DNA from: Prevotella sp.
Lineage (GTDB): Bacteria; Bacteroidota; Bacteroidia; Bacteroidales; Bacteroidaceae
NCBI GenBank assembly: GCA_017417465.1
Contig: JAFPZD010000250.1
Coordinates: 18,346 to 82,345 of the forward strand
Length of the DNA: 64,000 nucleotides
Direction: 5' to 3'
This document shows, piece by piece, positions 18,801-27,195 of this stretch. Positions within the stretch are counted from its first letter, which is position 1; the number at the start of each line of letters is the position of its first letter. A model generated the notes under the pieces. The model was given only the letters and a program-made list of their open reading frames with translations, did no database searches and was not told where the DNA came from. The translations under genes and the position numbers were made by a program.

Positions 18801-19550
18801 CATGTCCCAGTAGGCAGCCCCTTCCATCTCCAGTAATAGGCGGAAGTGTCTCTCCCCACTCCTCACTCCTAACTCCTCACTCGCAACTCGCAACTCGACA
18901 CCGTCCAGCACTCGCGCCGGCAGATAGCTCTCACTGGTCTGCTTGTTCGGATCGCTGTGCAACTTGTAGCGCAGAGGCGTGCCTGGAAGGCCGTCACCCG
19001 TCAGCTCGCCGATGGTTGTCCACGCCCGTCCGTCATCCGACGTCTGCCAAGCGATACGGTAGCCCTTCGTGGTGACAGCCTCATCGTAGGCAACCCTACC
19101 TTCAAGCACCACCTTCCGAATCGCAGGGTCAAGAGCCACGCCCCCACTCCTAACTCCTAACTTCTCCCTCCTAACTCCTAACTCTATCCACGTCTTGTCG
19201 CCCATCAGCACATTGCTTGACCACTCGTTGCCGTCGAGTGTCCACTCCGCTTCGCGGCGCGGCAGCCTGCCTTGTGGCGTGCTCACCACCAACTGCGCCG
19301 GCACCGACGTGTCACAGATGCCGTCGGTCACGAGGTGTGCCGTCAGGTTATAGTCGACCGTTGTCGAGGCCCACGCCGCACGGTGCAGCGCGAGGTTCTG
19401 GCTTTTTGAATTTGAACAATGGTTAACGGCAGGACCATGATATTCCGAAAGCCGACCAGGGTACTGGCCGATGCCACGCGTATAAACCCCATCGTTTGTC
19501 TGCGCTGAAGCCATCAAAGGGCATAACAGCAGTAAGTTTATTAGCTTCAT
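15897..19550 (-). CDS. GH2 family glycoside hydrolase (beta-mannosidase / exo-glucosaminidase type) with repeat insertions
   Basis: The start at 19550 (MKLINLLLL...ASAQ signal peptide) is preferred over 19589; the protein is 1217 residues. The N-terminus (about 25-370) looks discoidin-like. The GH2 sugar-binding, immunoglobulin-like and barrel domains follow, with the acid/base Glu in CGRNEG and the likely nucleophile Glu in HTERGMP. The C-terminus has beta-sandwich modules. It probably releases mannose, glucosamine or a related sugar in the periplasm. Five or more in-frame insertions stand out: about residues 122-135 and 218-232 (LGVRS type), 556-573 and 654-701 (PSPKERG type), and 952-962 (SSILNSQL). 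It is divergent from susC and is likely the enzyme of that locus. Confidence 0.87.
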   Translation of the reverse strand: MKLINLLLLCPLMASAQTNDGVYTRGIGQYPGRLSEYHGPAVNHCSNSKSQNLALHRAAWASTTVDYNLTAHLVTDGICDTSVPAQLVVSTPQGRLPRREAEWTLDGNEWSSNVLMGDKTWIELGVRREKLGVRSGGVALDPAIRKVVLEGRVAYDEAVTTKGYRIAWQTSDDGRAWTTIGELTGDGLPGTPLRYKLHSDPNKQTSESYLPARVLDGVELRVASEELGVRSGERHFRLLLEMEGAAYWDMHGLHFYDEAGQELWMQSSQQFSSMWMSDGGGKQWLKVDLGTACDIDSIVPRWYQEPRRWHHEIEDDGRAVRLVMEEPNECGYYALRELEVWGKSEKCHSSLANWQLQRASEVHATGEEIASADFAPDGWIPATVPGTVLTSFINIGAVPNPNYADWVDQISESYFRSNFWYRGIVTTSNISQQGKTILCFDGINWKANIFLNGVRLGRIEGAFQRGEFDVTGLLREGNNYVAVEIICNEHFGSVKEKNENTTQFNGGILGADNPTFHATIGWDWITTVRGREVGIWGDVYVKQVPGGVSLSDPYVGTELKPLPQPFSEKRGEYIDKSIRVTPSVFVKNHNATAVSGTLRGWIGDVTFEKKVTLPAQSEQEVCFSPEDFPQLTSSDFRLWWPNGYGEPYLYDAGFSLTPDPSPKERGVYTSSADNISSEPSADSSASKSIYSPLLGRGAGGEAHYKAGLRQMTYEQMADSLLVYINGRRFVPLGGNWGFAEHNLQYGRREYEAAVGYHRDMHCTMIRNWVGQTGDRAFYDVCDSLGIMIWQDFWLANPADGPDPYDDRLFLDNAEDYVRRIRQHAAIGIYCGRNEGYPPTNIDRKLRQFVSQLSPGLGYISSSADDGVTGHGPYCAQPAKVYFERQSGKIHTERGMPAVMNIESMRRTFAPDSLWPQSVQWGQHDYTLLGAQRALEFNALVTKAMGQSNDVQPTSQSSILNSQLEPFLRWAQLINYQGYRAMFESGSKTRSGLLIWMSHPCWPSMVWQTYDYYLDPTAAYFGVKKGCEPLHIQWNVLTDSIEVVNLFAGNHAGLTATATLYDVATGKRIVAKSARLTSGDDTTQPVLGRPQTNGQCALLRLQLKDKNAVLSTNDYFIEDRDGSYAAIAKLPEPTLTKQFKVLSEGEIITAELTLTNTGKTIAPFLRLNLKGEDGEQMLPVVYSDNYFTLMPGERRTVTVSWKREDSRGQQPVIEVTSL
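16662..16692 (+). repeat. 7-bp AATTGAG array inside the GH2 gene
   Basis: Four units of AATTGAG type lie on the plus strand. On the coding minus strand they read as SSILNSQL, the stop-free orientation of the repeat. Confidence 0.85.
17446..17587. repeat. Palindromic coding cassette (SLTPDPSPKERG ... YSPLLGRG) inside the GH2 gene
   Basis: The ends are inverted copies of about 40 bp beginning GCCTCACCCCCG and ending CGGGGGTGAGGC. Each end contains its own hairpin (CCCTCTCC / GGAGAGGG). Because of the symmetry both strands encode nearly the same peptide, so the cassette could insert in either orientation without a stop. It adds about 48 residues to the GH2 protein. Confidence 0.88.
17829..17882. 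repeat. Partial copy of the palindromic cassette
   Basis: A single end of the 17446-17587 type (CTCCCCTCTC...GGGGGAGAGG), read as KPLPQPFSEKRGEYIDK in the GH2 protein. It lacks the opposite arm. Confidence 0.75.
18854..18898 (-). repeat. 7-bp GAGTTAG-type array inside the GH2 gene
   Basis: Units of ACTCCTA/ACTCGCA on the plus strand are read as ELGVRS-type peptide on the coding strand. A sister array lies at 19144-19186. Confidence 0.8.
19144..19186 (-). repeat. Second 7-bp GAGTTAG-type array inside the GH2 gene
   Basis: Tandem ACTCCTA units on the plus strand, read as ELGVRREKLGVRS on the coding strand. It lies near the N-terminal discoidin-like region. Confidence 0.8.
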
Positions 19551-19578
19551 AGATAGAAAATAGATTGTTTTGATGTTA

Positions 19579-19586
19579 CAAAAGTA
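19579..19586 (-). promoter_or_regulatory. -7 element of the GH2 gene
   Basis: Reads TACTTTTG on the minus strand, 28 bp upstream of the start at 19550. It is divergent from the susC promoter 110 bp away, so one regulator could act on both. Confidence 0.7.
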
Positions 19587-19670
19587 CACATTTTCCCTCG
19601 TTTAATTAACGCGCACAGTACCAAAAACGTTCCTTTTAGACAACTTTAACAAAAGTTTTCCAAATATTTC

Positions 19671-19701
19671 TTGTCAGTTTCCCAAAATCTTATTACATTT
19701 G
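19671..19701 (+). promoter_or_regulatory. Promoter of the susC-susD operon
   Basis: TTG at 19671-19673 and TACATTTG at 19694-19701 with a 20-nt spacer. The leader to susC is about 80 nt. Confidence 0.7.
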
Positions 19702-19789
19702 CAGTCTAAAAATGCCCTAAAACTGCATAAACGTGCATAAACCTTTAACTACTAATATTTAACCTTATTATTAACCAAAAAGAGCAAAC

Positions 19790-22700
19790 ATGAAAAAGAA
19801 AGAAAGCTTTTTTCGTTCTCATCTGAGAGCGTGTTTGACGGCTTTGTGTCTCTTCTTCGCCATCGCGATGCAGGCACAAAATGTTACGGTGAAAGGAACC
19901 GTCACCGACCAGAACGGTGATCCCGTCGTCGGTGCCACGGTGAAACAGAAAGGTGCCAAGTCGGGCACGGTGACGAACCTTAATGGTGAATACACCCTGT
20001 CGGTGCCTGCTAATGCTACCCTTGAAGTCTCTTATATCGGCATGCAGCCGCAAGAGATCAAGGCTACGGGCGGTACGATGAACATCAGGCTGGCTGACGG
20101 TGCCACAGCCCTCGACGAAGTAGTGGTGACCGCTCTCGGTATCAAGCGCGAACAAAAAGCTCTGGGTTATGCAGTGACCGAACTTAAAGCCGATGAACTG
20201 GATGCGAATCTCATCAACCCCGTCCAGGCCCTGCAGGGTAAGGTTGCCGGTGTCGAGGTGACATCTTCTGACGGCGGTATGTTTGGTGCCTCGAAAATTC
20301 TGATTCGAGGTGCATCGACACTGAACAAGAACAACCAGCCTATCTACGTCGTCGACGGTGTCATTCTGGATAACGACATTTACGAGCAGAGTGCCGACTG
20401 GGCCCACGGTGACCAGAACTACGGTACCGAGCTGAAGAACCTGAACCCCGACGACTTCGAGTCGGTGTCGGTGCTGAAAGGTGCTGCCGCTACTGCCCTG
20501 TACGGTTCACGTGGTCTGAACGGCGCAGTGGTCATTACTACCAAGAGTGGTAAAGGTAAGAAAGGTATCGGCATCGACTTCAGCCAGACCATCGGTTTCG
20601 ACAAGGTGACTCACCAGCCTGACTTCCAGAATGAGTTTGCTGAGAGCTGGTTCCACTGTTCGTCGAAGAAAAGCGGTTTCTATGTGAACGACCTGTACTG
20701 GAACAACGCTGATGGCTACCCCTCGTATAAAGTGCTGAGCAGCTACGGTGAGATGGGTACCGCCTTAGGTCCCTCGTTCGATTATATCCGCCAGAACGCT
20801 AAGGACGGGCTGATGGAGATGTACGACGGCCAGTTGCATACCCCGGAAGCCTACAAGAATAACTTCAAGGATGCTTACGACACGGGCTTCTCGACGAACA
20901 CGAACATCGCCGTGTCGGGCGGCAACGATCGAACCACGTTCTACACCTCCGTGTCATACCGCTACAACAACGGTACGCTGCCCAACAATGACTTCCAGCG
21001 ACTCAGCCTTTTGGCTAAGGCCAGCCACAAGATTACTGATAACGTGGAGTTGGAGGCCAGCATGACCTTCGCCAACTCGAAGCCCCGCAATGCTCAGCCG
21101 AACATCGGTGAATACTTCGTTGACGGTACCTGGGATCGCATGTACGATGCCAAGTACTACCGCAACAAATATAAGGGTAGCCACGGCGGTCTTGCTGAGA
21201 CCAGCTATGGTGACGAGTACGGCTATGTTATCGGACGTGGAAACTGGTGGAGTATTTGGGAGAACGAGTCCTTCCAGAAAGAGACTGTCGTCCGTCCTGA
21301 CCTGAAGCTGACATGGAGCTTCACACCGTGGCTGAAGTGGGTCACCGAGGCCAGCTACAACTACTACTTCATGGAGAGCCAGACGAAGCAGCCAGGTGCC
21401 GGCTACTACAACCAAGGTGGTTACTACGGTATCGGACAGAGCCGCAAGGAACAGCTAAATTTGAACACTAACCTGATGTTCGACAAGCAGCTCAACGAGG
21501 ACTTCCACCTGAACGCCTTCCTGCGCTACGAGCTCTACAACAGTTATCGTTCACGCATGAGCGCCAACACCAAGGGTGACTTCATTGTGCCCAACCAGTA
21601 TTTCCTGGCCAACGGTTCCGAGGGCTACAACGCCTCAGCTGCTGTCTCCGACACGAAGACCATCCAGTCACTTGTTGCACAGGTGGGCCTGAGCTGGCGC
21701 GACCAGCTGTTCCTCGATATTACTGGTCGTAACGACTGGTCTTCGGCACTTGTTTACAGCGACGGTCATGGCTCGTTCAGCTACTTCTACCCCTCGGTGA
21801 GTGCCTCATGGCTCATTACCAACACGTTCCGGGAGCAGCTGCCAGAGTGGCTCTCCTTCTGGAAGGTTCGCGCCAGCTATGCCCAGGTGGGTAACGACTG
21901 TTCTGCCTACTATCTTAACTCGGCCTACTCACTGGAGAGCTACACCAACCAGTTTGGTAAGCCATTCTCTACTGTGCTCCCCGGCACTACATACAGCCAG
22001 GACTTGAAGCCAGAGCGTAAGAAATCGTGGGAAATCGGTACTGACATCCGTTTCCTGAATAACCGTATCGGTCTGGACTTTACGTATTATAAGGAGAATA
22101 CTACTGACCAAATTATGCAGGTGGCCATCCCTTCCGTCTCAGGTTACAACAATGCTCTGATCAATGCCGGTAACATTCAGAATGCCGGTTTCGAGGTGGC
22201 CCTGAACACCACACCCATCGCAACGAACGACTGGCAGTGGGACGTGAACTTCACGTGGACGAAGAATAACTCGAAAATCGTGGAACTCTCTGATCTCTGT
22301 GCCGACTACATCAAGCTCGAGGGTGACCCCGATTATGGTAACTTCCGCATCGGTTCGGTAGCCAAAGTAGGTGGCTCTTACGGTATGCTGATGTCTGATG
22401 CTGCTCCCCTTATCGATGAGGAGTCAGGCATGCGCGTGCTTAATCCCCGCTTTTACAATATTGGTTATCTGTCACCTTGCTACCAGCGCTCTGGTAAGGT
22501 TGAAGAGGTGGGTAACTCCGTACCAGACTTCCTCGGCTCTGTCAATACATCCCTCCGCTGGAAGAACTGGACGTTGACGGCAAGCTTCGACGGCCGTTTC
22601 GGTGGTAAAGTTGCTTCCTACGGCTCACACTACGGCTACGCTTACGGTTATACAGAAACCTCACTCGAAGGCCGTGAGGGACATGGTGGAAAGACCTACA

Positions 22701-23191
22701 CTTCAGGCTTTGACAACATCGAGTACCACGATGGTGTGATTCCTCAGGGTATCGTTCTTGCCGGACAAACTATTACTCAGCCTGATGGTTCAAGCTACAC
22801 AGTCGGTTCGGGCAAGTACGAAAGTGGTGAAACTTGGGAGGAACTGATTCAGGGTGGTCATGCTGAGTATATCCACGCAGGTGGCTGGATCTACCTGTCG
22901 CAGCAGTGGGGAACCTTCGTCCTTGATGACCTGTGGTTTAAGACCCTTAACTATATTTCGTTCCGTGATCTTTCACTGAGCTATCAGTTCGATAATAGCA
23001 TTTCAAATAAGATTGGATGCCGCCGCCTAAGTCTGACGGCTCAGGCTCACAACCTCGGCTACTTGCTCAATACAATGCCTAACCACGAGAACCCAGAGGC
23101 AGTCTCTGGAACAACCGCAGCAGAATTCCGTCTTCGCTCTTATTCCGGTGTGACCACCAGTCTTACCTTCACGCTCAAAGCTACATTCTAA
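19790..23191 (+). CDS. SusC/RagA-family TonB-dependent outer-membrane transporter
   Basis: A 1133-residue protein that imports oligosaccharides or peptides across the outer membrane with its SusD partner. It has a signal peptide (about 1-28, ending MQAQ), then a carboxypeptidase-regulatory-like beta-sandwich (about 30-105, VKGTVTDQNGDPVVGATV). The TonB box region LDEVVVTALG follows, then the plug with the SusC-specific motif GAAATALYGSRGLNGAVVI. A 22-strand barrel fills the rest and ends in an aromatic/Phe residue (LKATF). The neighbouring GH2, GH29 and GH20 enzymes suggest a glycan ligand, but the SusD partner is of the SusD-like_2 type, so the ligand is uncertain. Confidence 0.95.
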   Translation: MKKKESFFRSHLRACLTALCLFFAIAMQAQNVTVKGTVTDQNGDPVVGATVKQKGAKSGTVTNLNGEYTLSVPANATLEVSYIGMQPQEIKATGGTMNIRLADGATALDEVVVTALGIKREQKALGYAVTELKADELDANLINPVQALQGKVAGVEVTSSDGGMFGASKILIRGASTLNKNNQPIYVVDGVILDNDIYEQSADWAHGDQNYGTELKNLNPDDFESVSVLKGAAATALYGSRGLNGAVVITTKSGKGKKGIGIDFSQTIGFDKVTHQPDFQNEFAESWFHCSSKKSGFYVNDLYWNNADGYPSYKVLSSYGEMGTALGPSFDYIRQNAKDGLMEMYDGQLHTPEAYKNNFKDAYDTGFSTNTNIAVSGGNDRTTFYTSVSYRYNNGTLPNNDFQRLSLLAKASHKITDNVELEASMTFANSKPRNAQPNIGEYFVDGTWDRMYDAKYYRNKYKGSHGGLAETSYGDEYGYVIGRGNWWSIWENESFQKETVVRPDLKLTWSFTPWLKWVTEASYNYYFMESQTKQPGAGYYNQGGYYGIGQSRKEQLNLNTNLMFDKQLNEDFHLNAFLRYELYNSYRSRMSANTKGDFIVPNQYFLANGSEGYNASAAVSDTKTIQSLVAQVGLSWRDQLFLDITGRNDWSSALVYSDGHGSFSYFYPSVSASWLITNTFREQLPEWLSFWKVRASYAQVGNDCSAYYLNSAYSLESYTNQFGKPFSTVLPGTTYSQDLKPERKKSWEIGTDIRFLNNRIGLDFTYYKENTTDQIMQVAIPSVSGYNNALINAGNIQNAGFEVALNTTPIATNDWQWDVNFTWTKNNSKIVELSDLCADYIKLEGDPDYGNFRIGSVAKVGGSYGMLMSDAAPLIDEESGMRVLNPRFYNIGYLSPCYQRSGKVEEVGNSVPDFLGSVNTSLRWKNWTLTASFDGRFGGKVASYGSHYGYAYGYTETSLEGREGHGGKTYTSGFDNIEYHDGVIPQGIVLAGQTITQPDGSSYTVGSGKYESGETWEELIQGGHAEYIHAGGWIYLSQQWGTFVLDDLWFKTLNYISFRDLSLSYQFDNSISNKIGCRRLSLTAQAHNLGYLLNTMPNHENPEAVSGTTAAEFRLRSYSGVTTSLTFTLKATF

Positions 23192-23216
23192 CTCACAACC
23201 TTAAAAAGCAAAGAAT

Positions 23217-25154
23217 ATGAAACTCAATAGATTATTTATTGCAGGAGCCTCGGCTGCCGTGCTGATGATGAATATCAGTTGCGCCGACGATTATAAGGAG
23301 CTGAACATGGATCCCGCTAACGTCACCAAGACAATGCCTGAGGGTCTGCTCACTGCCGCAATCAATTCGTTCCAGCCCACAGACTACCTAGTATGGTTCT
23401 ACAACGTACAATACTTTACCCGTTGGGACCAGATGGGTATGCCGGGTGGCGGATTTGCTGATGATTTTACCGGTATGGCTGAGGTAGGCGGACAGGGCAG
23501 TCAGTACATACAAACGTTGAAATATCGTAACCGTATTCAGAGTTACATCAACGAGACAGGTGAAGTTGAGAATAACGGTTATCTGGCTGCAACGGGTATT
23601 TTAACGATCTATTTAGGTATCTTCGATACCGATATGTATGGCTCTATCCCCTATACAGAAGCCTGTCACTATGATGACCAGGGCATCCTCACACCGAAGT
23701 ATGAGACCGTAGAGGAACTCTATAACCTTTGGATTACAGAGCTCAATAATTACATTACCATGTTGCAGGCCGACGGTCTGTCGGGTGTCACTCGTCAGGA
23801 TGCAGCTTACTCATGTAACTGGTCGAAGTGGGCAAAGCTGGCCAACTCGCTGAAGCTCAAGATTGCAGTACGCCTCTATAACAATGACCCACAGAAGGCT
23901 CTTGCTATCGCTAACGAGGCTGCCAGCAACTCCGCTGGTTTGATTACCGATATTGATGATGACTTCCGTTTCGCCAAGGCTACAGATTACGCGTCTGGTG
24001 ACGCCGACCATGTTTATGGTACAGGCAACGGCCTGAGCACTATCTATGCAACAGCAAATGTCTTCAAGTACATGCTTGGAAGCAAAGATCCCCGCATTCG
24101 CTTCATATATGCTAAGAACTCGTTCAACTCGAAGGTTGTGCAGAGCTTCATCGACAATGGCAAGTACAATGACCTGCCCACAGCTGTGAAAGCAAATGTT
24201 GTGCTCGATGAGAATGGCAACTTCAAAGAGTGGGGCGGCATGGGCGAGCCTTGGGTGCGCTACACGGCACTGCCCATGCAGTACTCGCCAAAGACATCTC
24301 ATGATGCAGGAACCCTCTCGGATGCTGACTATGAGGAGTATTGGAACTCAGGTGTGCGCTACCAGATTAAGATTGGCGAGAACGAAAAGTCGTACAATCC
24401 CTGGAGCTACTACACCAGTGAGATGCGCCGCGGTCGCGTAGACTTCCAGCTGCCCACGGCCATGACAGTCAATGAGGACGGCTCAATCGACATGCACGTC
24501 ATTCAGGACACCGACGACAATCCGCTCTATCAGATGTATCTTGGTGCAGGTGAGGTGAACCTCTACATGGCAGAACTGGCACTGCTCAATGGAGGCTCTT
24601 TTGATGGCAAGTCGGCCGAGGCTTGGTATGAAGCTGGTGTGCGCGCCTCCGTTGAGGAGTTTGATGCTCTGGCTAAGGACAATAAGATTCCGTACTATGG
24701 CACTAACTATGGCTACGATGAGACCGACATGCCTATTGACCTTCAGGATGGCGAAATTGACGCCATGCTTGCCACCGACAACGTGAAGCTCAGCGGCACT
24801 AACGCCGAGAAGTTGGAGAAGGTTTACCTGCAACAACTCATTCACTTCAGCGAGCAGTGCGACGACCAGTTCGTTACGGCTCGTCGTTCGGGTTACCCGA
24901 AGGTTGGCTCCAGCCTTCTGCCCTTCGAGCAGTTCCCAGGCATCGCGCTCTCGGCTATTCCGCGCCGCTTCGTCATCTCAGAGCCTCTGCCTACTGACTT
25001 GATGTACGACATCAAGACGGCTGCTTATAAGGCTCAGGGCTTCAGCCTTGGTACCACTACTCAGGGAAACCAGTATAACAGTGGTAATGCTCCTCTGAAT
25101 GTCGAGCGTCTCTGGCAAGACAAGAACGCTCCGCAGTGGGGCTCGCCGAAATGA
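23217..25154 (+). CDS. SusD/RagB-family surface lipoprotein (SusD-like_2 type)
   Basis: A 645-residue lipoprotein whose signal peptide ends in a lipobox (MNISC, Cys about residue 22). It then shows the SusD-like_2 start (DDYKELNMDPANVT) and a body of TPR-like helices. It acts as the ligand-binding lid of the SusC barrel. It starts 25 bp after susC in the same operon. A strong perfect hairpin 33 bp after its stop probably ends or stabilises the message. Confidence 0.93.
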   Translation: MKLNRLFIAGASAAVLMMNISCADDYKELNMDPANVTKTMPEGLLTAAINSFQPTDYLVWFYNVQYFTRWDQMGMPGGGFADDFTGMAEVGGQGSQYIQTLKYRNRIQSYINETGEVENNGYLAATGILTIYLGIFDTDMYGSIPYTEACHYDDQGILTPKYETVEELYNLWITELNNYITMLQADGLSGVTRQDAAYSCNWSKWAKLANSLKLKIAVRLYNNDPQKALAIANEAASNSAGLITDIDDDFRFAKATDYASGDADHVYGTGNGLSTIYATANVFKYMLGSKDPRIRFIYAKNSFNSKVVQSFIDNGKYNDLPTAVKANVVLDENGNFKEWGGMGEPWVRYTALPMQYSPKTSHDAGTLSDADYEEYWNSGVRYQIKIGENEKSYNPWSYYTSEMRRGRVDFQLPTAMTVNEDGSIDMHVIQDTDDNPLYQMYLGAGEVNLYMAELALLNGGSFDGKSAEAWYEAGVRASVEEFDALAKDNKIPYYGTNYGYDETDMPIDLQDGEIDAMLATDNVKLSGTNAEKLEKVYLQQLIHFSEQCDDQFVTARRSGYPKVGSSLLPFEQFPGIALSAIPRRFVISEPLPTDLMYDIKTAAYKAQGFSLGTTTQGNQYNSGNAPLNVERLWQDKNAPQWGSPK

Positions 25155-25187
25155 GTTGGTTGAATCTTGATTTATAATCCCTTTTTT

Positions 25188-25223
25188 ACAACGATGGCAG
25201 GCACTGCTGCCTGCCATCGTTGT
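25188..25223 (+). terminator. 16-bp perfect hairpin after susD
   Basis: Arms 25188-25203 and 25208-25223 pair perfectly around a 4-nt loop. There is no T-run after it, and a T-run before it. It may be a processing or attenuation stem that lowers expression of the next gene relative to susCD, or a terminator for the opposite strand. Confidence 0.6.
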
Positions 25224-25242
25224 TAACATCTCACAAATAATC

Positions 25243-25932
25243 ATGCGCAAGTTAGTCATATTTATCTTTCTCGCTGTTTTTTCAACGGTTTTAGCACAGG
25301 AGAAGCGAGTCTATTTCTTCTCCGACTTTGTCAACACTGCCATCCAGTACAAGGGCGGTCAGAAGTTCAAGGTCAAGGCCAACTACGACGTGGCCAATCG
25401 CAAGATGATGTACATGCAGGGCGACCAGCTCATGGAACTCACAGACCCGCAGCTCGTCGACACCATCGTCACCGACGGCTATGCGTGGGTACTCCATGAC
25501 GGTCACTTCTGTCAAGTGGTTGACAGCAAGGCTGGTAACCGTGTGCTCTTGGGATGGCACATCGTTAAGATGCACGAGGGATATGTTGGGGCCTTCGGCA
25601 TTTCGCAGGTTCCCTCGCGCAAAGTGAAGTTGAACGGGCAGTTTGGTCTCGACAACTTTACTGCTGACGGAGGTGGTATCTTTAATGGCACAACAGACAC
25701 AAATGCTCACGATGGCAACGGTTCTAACCTTGACGTATGGCGCATGAAAAACCAAAGCACCTACTATTTTAACAAGGATGGCCGCGAGTATGCCCTCAAA
25801 GGCATGAAGAGTGTCTACAAGGCCTTCCCCGAACACAAAGAACAAATTAAGCAGTTCGTCCATGACAACCATCTTGACATGATGACGGCTGAGAACGCCT
25901 TCCGAATCATCGACTTTCTTATCACTTTGTGA
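25243..25932 (+). CDS. Secreted protein of unknown function downstream of susCD
   Basis: A 229-residue protein I do not recognise. It has a signal peptide (MRKLVIFIFLAVFSTVLAQ) without a lipobox Cys, so it is likely periplasmic or exported. The body is soluble, with many Lys, Asp and aromatic residues and no membrane segment. It ends in a helical region (HKEQIKQFVHDNHLDMM). It lies 88 bp after susD, separated by a strong hairpin, and may be the last gene of the susCD unit. No catalytic motif is evident. Confidence 0.65.
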   Translation: MRKLVIFIFLAVFSTVLAQEKRVYFFSDFVNTAIQYKGGQKFKVKANYDVANRKMMYMQGDQLMELTDPQLVDTIVTDGYAWVLHDGHFCQVVDSKAGNRVLLGWHIVKMHEGYVGAFGISQVPSRKVKLNGQFGLDNFTADGGGIFNGTTDTNAHDGNGSNLDVWRMKNQSTYYFNKDGREYALKGMKSVYKAFPEHKEQIKQFVHDNHLDMMTAENAFRIIDFLITL

Positions 25933-25944
25933 CGTTTAAGGAAG

Positions 25945-26004
25945 TATAATTATCCCGCGTATCCCAAGCCCATTTTAGGGCTTGGGATACGCGGGATAAT
26001 TATA
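25945..26004. repeat. 9-bp-unit palindromic hairpin
   Basis: 27-bp arms (25945-25971 and 25978-26004) pair perfectly around ATTTTA. The arm is built of 9-bp units (TATCCCGCG, TATCCCAAG). AT-rich ends make it a possible bidirectional terminator after the 25243 gene. Same architecture as 43280, 55583 and 55843. Confidence 0.9.
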
Positions 26005-26114
26005 TAGTAATCCGAAAAGTTCGTTCAGTCCAAATATAAAAAGGGACGCGCGCGACCGTTTTCATACTTTTTCCTTGGTTGTTCTGACGAGAAACCTTAT
26101 TTTTTTGTGAATTG

Positions 26115-26146
26115 TTTGGTGGTTTCACTGAAAAGATGTATCTTTG
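26115..26146 (+). promoter_or_regulatory. Promoter of the Rpn-family gene
   Basis: TTTG at 26115-26118 and TATCTTTG at 26139-26146 with a 20-nt spacer, 23 bp before the coding start. Confidence 0.75.
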
Positions 26147-26169
26147 CAAGGCAATTAACATGAAACTAT

Positions 26170-27195
26170 ATGATGACCATCGCCAACCCCATCTACGACA
26201 CCGTGTTCAAGTACCTCATGGAGGATGAACGCATCGCACGTACTATCCTTTCTGCCCTGCTGAAGGAGAACATCGTGAAAGTGGAGGTGCGCCCGCACGA
26301 GTACACCAACGGACAGAAGGAGATACTCTCCATCTTCCGCATAGACTTCGGAGCCACGGTCCTCAAGCCTGACGGCGAAGAGCAACTTATCCTGATAGAG
26401 CTGCAAAAGTCGTGGTTGCCCACCGAGACCCTACGTTTCCGCCAGTACTTAGGCGTACACTATCAGAACCCCAAAAACATCGTCACCGAAAGCCCCGACC
26501 GACATGCCCTGCCAATGGTGGCCGTCTATCTTCTGGGACATACTGTGGGCGAGATAGAAGAGCCTGTAGTTTACGTACGGCATAAGGCCTTCGACTATGA
26601 TGACCAGCCCGTCACACGCGGCATTCCCAACAAGTTCGTCGACAGCCTGAACCACAACAGCATCATCGTGCAGATACCCCGTTTGCACGGGAAGATCAAC
26701 AACCGTCTGGATAAGATACTGAGCATCTTTGACCAGAAAAGGGTGTGCAACGACAATCAGCACTATCTGGCCCTTGATGACAAGGCTTTCGATGCAGCCG
26801 ACGACGACATGCAGCCCATCATCCACAGACTGCTAATGGCAGCATCTAACATGGAGATGAGGCAGAACATGAACGTGGAGGATGAGTATTACTCAATCAT
26901 CAAGGAGCAGGAGGGCAAATTGTATGGTCTGGAAAGAGACCTGGCAGATAAAATCGGACTGCTGGCAGAGAAGGACGGACAGCTAGCAGAGAAGGACGGA
27001 CAGCTAGCAGAGAAGGACGGACAGCTGGCAGAGAAGGACGGACAGCTAGCAGAGAAGGACGGACAGCTAGCAGAGAAGGACGGACAACTCCATGTGCTGG
27101 TAAAAATGCTTATACAAGCAGGGCAAACGGTAGAAGCCATTGCCAAGAGTCTGAACCTCGATAAAGAGTCAGTAGAAGCCTTGCTACAGAAATAG
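26170..27195 (+). CDS. Rpn/PD-(D/E)XK nuclease-family protein with LAEKDGQ repeats
   Basis: A 341-residue member of the PDDEXK_2 (PF12784-type) family, often labelled transposase. The N-terminal nuclease fold has NPIYDTVFKYLMED and the metal-binding core RIDF...ILIELQKSW (Asp and Glu-X-Gln). The mid region is helical. Near the C-terminus are six exact copies of LAEKDGQ from a 21-bp tandem repeat, probably a coiled coil of adjustable length, followed by a small helical domain (VEAIAKSLNLDKESVEALLQK). E. coli relatives (RpnA-E) promote recombination. The gene stands alone with its own promoter and lies between two 9-bp-unit hairpins. Confidence 0.85.
   Translation: MMTIANPIYDTVFKYLMEDERIARTILSALLKENIVKVEVRPHEYTNGQKEILSIFRIDFGATVLKPDGEEQLILIELQKSWLPTETLRFRQYLGVHYQNPKNIVTESPDRHALPMVAVYLLGHTVGEIEEPVVYVRHKAFDYDDQPVTRGIPNKFVDSLNHNSIIVQIPRLHGKINNRLDKILSIFDQKRVCNDNQHYLALDDKAFDAADDDMQPIIHRLLMAASNMEMRQNMNVEDEYYSIIKEQEGKLYGLERDLADKIGLLAEKDGQLAEKDGQLAEKDGQLAEKDGQLAEKDGQLAEKDGQLHVLVKMLIQAGQTVEAIAKSLNLDKESVEALLQK
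26962..27087 (+). repeat. 21-bp in-frame tandem repeat, six copies
   Basis: Each unit encodes Leu-Ala-Glu-Lys-Asp-Gly-Gln. Units differ only in the Leu codon (CTG or CTA). Such near-identity predicts copy-number variation by slippage without frameshift. Confidence 0.93.
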
